Assembly: GCA_002729525.1 (NCBI GenBank)
Contig: PBYI01000009.1
Location: 1 to 64,000, forward strand
DNA: 64,000 bases
Direction of reading: 5' to 3'
Source of the DNA: Nocardioides sp.
GTDB taxonomy: Bacteria; Actinomycetota; Actinomycetes; Propionibacteriales; Nocardioidaceae
The position numbers and the translations under genes are program-made. Under the pieces are notes generated by a model, which worked only from the letters and a program-made list of their open reading frames with translations, was not told the DNA's origin and did no database searches. This document shows positions 61,727 through 64,000 of this stretch, piece after piece; position 1 is the first letter of the stretch, and each line of letters starts with the position of its first letter.

Positions 61727-64000
61727 GCCGCACCTCCGAGACCGGCCGGGGCCGGCAGCGACGCGACGTCGTACAGATCCTTCCACGAGGCCCATCCGGC
61801 CACGACCAGCAGGGTGACCAGCAGGGACGCGATCACTACCCAGGGGACAGCGGTCCGCGGACGGCCCTGCTGGGGCCGCGACGGGCGCGGGCGGCGACCG
61901 AGCACCACCGTGCCCACCACGACCACGACCGCCGCCGCGACCGTGCCGCGCACGGCCGATCCGGCGCCGACCAGCGGAGCTGCGCCGACCAGCGCCAGCG
62001 CGGGCAGGGCGAGCGCGAGGAGCAGGGTGGTGCGCGAGCCGTCACCCCGGTGAGCGCCGCCGTCGCGGACCTTCGTGCGCGGGGCCCGACGCCGCAGCAG
62101 CGGCAGCAGCGCCCCGCCGAGCAGCGCGAGCCCGGCGACGACGAGCAGCTGGAACGGGTGCCAGGTGCCGGGTAGGCCCGGCCCGCCGCGGTCGACGTAC
62201 GTCGTGGGCTCGCCGCGCAGGTCGCGCACGTCGTAGACCTGCACCGGACCGTCGAGCACAAGCGTCCATCCGTCGGCGCCCTCGAACTTGCCGAGCTCCT
62301 CGGCGGTGAGGGTGGCTGCGTCCGCGTCGCCGGCGTCGCTGCCCTCGAACCACGTGCCCGAGAGCAGCGGGGCGTCGATGGTGCGGGTGTCGACGACGAC
62401 GAAGTCGATGTCGCCCTCCCCCACCAGACCGTTGGCGGTCTCGATGTCGGAGGACTCAAAGAGGTCGGTGACGTTGACCGAGCCGGCGGCGTCGGTGACG
62501 GCCTCCACCGGCGCGACCGTGGGCAGCACGCGGGAGAAGGTGGTGTCGGCGGCGACCCGGGAGCCCTCCGGGAGGTACTCGGCGGCCCAGTCGGCCACGG
62601 CGATCGTCTGCGCGTCGACCGAGCGCTGCTGGGCGCCGGCGAGGTAGGGGCCGGGGACGCGCTGCCAGTCGGGCCCGGAGCCGAGCACGGCCCCCCCGAC
62701 GACGGCCACCACGACGGCCGCAACCAGGGCGGGCACGACCCGGCGGCGGGGGCGGTCGCGCAGCGTCGGCAGCCAGCGGGCGAGCCAGGTGCCGGCGACC
62801 AGCGCCATGGCCAGGAAGACGTACGTCGACGCGCGGTCGGCGACCTCGAGCGCGGTCGGGGAGAACCGGGCGGCGATGAGCAGCGGGTAGGTGGCCGCCA
62901 GCCACACCGGCAGGAGCCGTCCGGTCGAGCGCGGCAGGGTGCGTGCGGCGAGACCGGCCCGCGCACCGGGCACGAGCACGACCAGCCACAGCAGCACCGA
63001 GACGCCCATGACGACGAGCTCCCACCACGGGGTCGGCGTGCCCGTCGAGCCGCTGCCGCTGCCGACGGTGCGCCCGAGGTCGAGCAGGAGGAGGTCGCCG
63101 AGCTCCGTGGCCGCCTCGTCGACGACGGGGCCGAGGTAGCGCTGGAGCAGCGGCGCGACGAGCAGTGACCACAGCAGCGCCTGGAGGGTGCCGAGCTCGG
63201 CGGCGAGCAGCACCCGCCCGGCGCGCACCCGGTCGCGGCCGGCCGCGACGAGCGCGGCGAGCAGCCACAGCCCGCCGAGCAGCACCCAGCTCGAGAGGTG
63301 GTGCGTCACCACGAGCAGCGCGACGACCGCCTGCGCGGCGGCAGCGCGTCGTACGACGACCGCGCGGGCGCCCTCCGCAGGCGCGTCGCAGGTGCGGGCC
63401 ACGAGCCACAGCACCGCGACGGCGAGCGCCAGGGCGAGGGTCTGGTAGCTGAACTGGGCGTTGAAGAAGTACCACTGTGGGCTGGCGGTGTAGAGCAGCA
63501 CGACCAGGCCGGCGGCGTACGCCGAGCCGGACACCCGCTCGGCCAGCAGGAACAGCGCGAGGGTGAGCAGCACCCGCGACAGCAGCACCACCACGACCTG
63601 CGCCGCCATCAGCGGCAGCCCGGTGAGCCAGTGGACGCCGCCGGCGACCAGCTCCAGGCCCGGGTAGTGGGGGCTGACCGGCAGCACGGAGTTGGTGAGG
63701 ACGCCGTCGTCGGTGAGCCCGGCGAGGGTGGCCACGTGCAGCGTCTCGTCGGTGGCGGTGGCCACGACCGGGCTCGCGAGCAGCCACGAGACGTACGTCG
63801 TGAGCGTGGCCCCGAGCGCGCCGCCGAACCGCTCGGTGCGGCTGGCGCGGGTCGACAGCAGCAGCGCGGCCCAGGGGGCGACGACGAGCACGAGGCCGAC
63901 GTACCACCCGGTGACGGCTGCGGTCTGGTCACCGGCCCAGCCGTAGAGGTAGCCGACGGTCTGGACGGCGAGGCCGAGGACGGCGACGGTGAGCGCGAGC
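61723..64000 (-). CDS. Large polytopic membrane protein, 5' end beyond the window
   Basis: At least 758 codons, open to the right edge. The part before the GTG at 63891 reads on as good membrane protein (TVGYLYGWAGDQTAAVTGWY), so the true start is outside. About 14 helices are seen, with an extracytoplasmic domain (about 440-590 of the visible part) holding DWAAEYLPEGSRVAADTTF and VVVDTRTIDAPL, then three helices. The layout suits a glycosyltransferase (GT-C-like) or polymerase of the polysaccharide operon; no specific assignment is possible. Confidence 0.82.
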   Translation of the reverse strand, partial: LALTVAVLGLAVQTVGYLYGWAGDQTAAVTGWYVGLVLVVAPWAALLLSTRASRTERFGGALGATLTTYVSWLLASPVVATATDETLHVATLAGLTDDGVLTNSVLPVSPHYPGLELVAGGVHWLTGLPLMAAQVVVVLLSRVLLTLALFLLAERVSGSAYAAGLVVLLYTASPQWYFFNAQFSYQTLALALAVAVLWLVARTCDAPAEGARAVVVRRAAAAQAVVALLVVTHHLSSWVLLGGLWLLAALVAAGRDRVRAGRVLLAAELGTLQALLWSLLVAPLLQRYLGPVVDEAATELGDLLLLDLGRTVGSGSGSTGTPTPWWELVVMGVSVLLWLVVLVPGARAGLAARTLPRSTGRLLPVWLAATYPLLIAARFSPTALEVADRASTYVFLAMALVAGTWLARWLPTLRDRPRRRVVPALVAAVVVAVVGGAVLGSGPDWQRVPGPYLAGAQQRSVDAQTIAVADWAAEYLPEGSRVAADTTFSRVLPTVAPVEAVTDAAGSVNVTDLFESSDIETANGLVGEGDIDFVVVDTRTIDAPLLSGTWFEGSDAGDADAATLTAEELGKFEGADGWTLVLDGPVQVYDVRDLRGEPTTYVDRGGPGLPGTWHPFQLLVVAGLALLGGALLPLLRRRAPRTKVRDGGAHRGDGSRTTLLLALALPALALVGAAPLVGAGSAVRGTVAAAVVVVVGTVVLGRRPRPSRPQQGRPRTAVPWVVIASLLVTLLVVAGWASWKDLYDVASLPAPAGLGGAA

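Overview
The window is about 73% GC and almost fully coding, with frequent GTG starts, 4-nt GTGA/ATGA gene overlaps and many start codons that follow a TAnnnT box by only 6-12 nt (leaderless promoters). Together with a fabG-fabI pair of the mabA-inhA type, a sufR-led SUF operon, an actinobacterial Vms1-like release factor, DUF3099 and cyanophycin genes, this points to a chromosomal segment of a high-GC actinobacterium, most likely Nocardioidaceae (Nocardioides-like). The genus is an inference. No rRNA, tRNA, CRISPR array or prophage was seen. The only mobile-element trace is the C-terminus of an IS110-type transposase at the left edge.

Layout, left to right. 1-8 kb: transposase end, SpoU-type rRNA methyltransferase, PEBP-like protein, a three-gene ABC-2 exporter, a membrane SpoIIE/PP2C phosphatase, catalase with a co-transcribed SDR. 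8-13.3 kb: cold-shock gene with a long structured leader and strong terminator, a lipoprotein, eutBC, and divergently a degenerate GDPD and an alpha/beta hydrolase. 13.3-20.9 kb: nitroreductase, RDD and other membrane proteins, an NfeD/SPFH/DUF4190 operon, an ABC ATPase, serB and a SixA-like phosphatase. 21-29.8 kb: cyanophycin region with cyanophycinase, cyanophycin synthetase CphA, an HdeD-like membrane protein, a beta-lactamase-family hydrolase and, on the opposite strand, a CphA-like protein that keeps the N-terminal and Mur-ligase parts but has no ATP-grasp domain. 29.8-40.7 kb: fabI/fabG, dodecin, moaA, SURF1, an SDR without the usual Tyr/Lys, an MDR-type ABC transporter, enoyl-CoA hydratase, an ABC-F ATPase and an APH-fold kinase. 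40.7-45 kb: ABC-2 exporter pair, acVLRF1 release factor and a double GNAT protein.

45-52.4 kb holds a complete SUF iron-sulfur operon on the minus strand, transcribed sufR-sufB-sufD-Rieske-sufC-sufS-sufU-sufT plus an ASCH-like gene, with a good SufR-type operator at the sufR start. 52.5-56 kb: two small membrane proteins, an ABC-2 exporter and heme A synthase CtaA. 56-64 kb: a tightly coupled minus-strand surface-polysaccharide operon (large membrane protein, flippase, glycosidase-like protein, Cys-rich mini-protein, polysaccharide deacetylase, GT2, GT4) that runs off the right edge.

The most notable points are the ATP-grasp-less CphA paralogue near a full cyanophycin system; a possible phosphatidylethanolamine-to-ethanolamine salvage group (hydrolase, GDPD, EutBC); a family of GTCGACCCG-type palindromes at three gene junctions; a separate GTCTCGATACG/CTACTCGACGACCGG intergenic repeat that supplies the stop codon of one gene; and an 86-nt element closed by a perfect 10-bp stem between two convergent genes. 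No intergenic stretch exceeds 300 bases.
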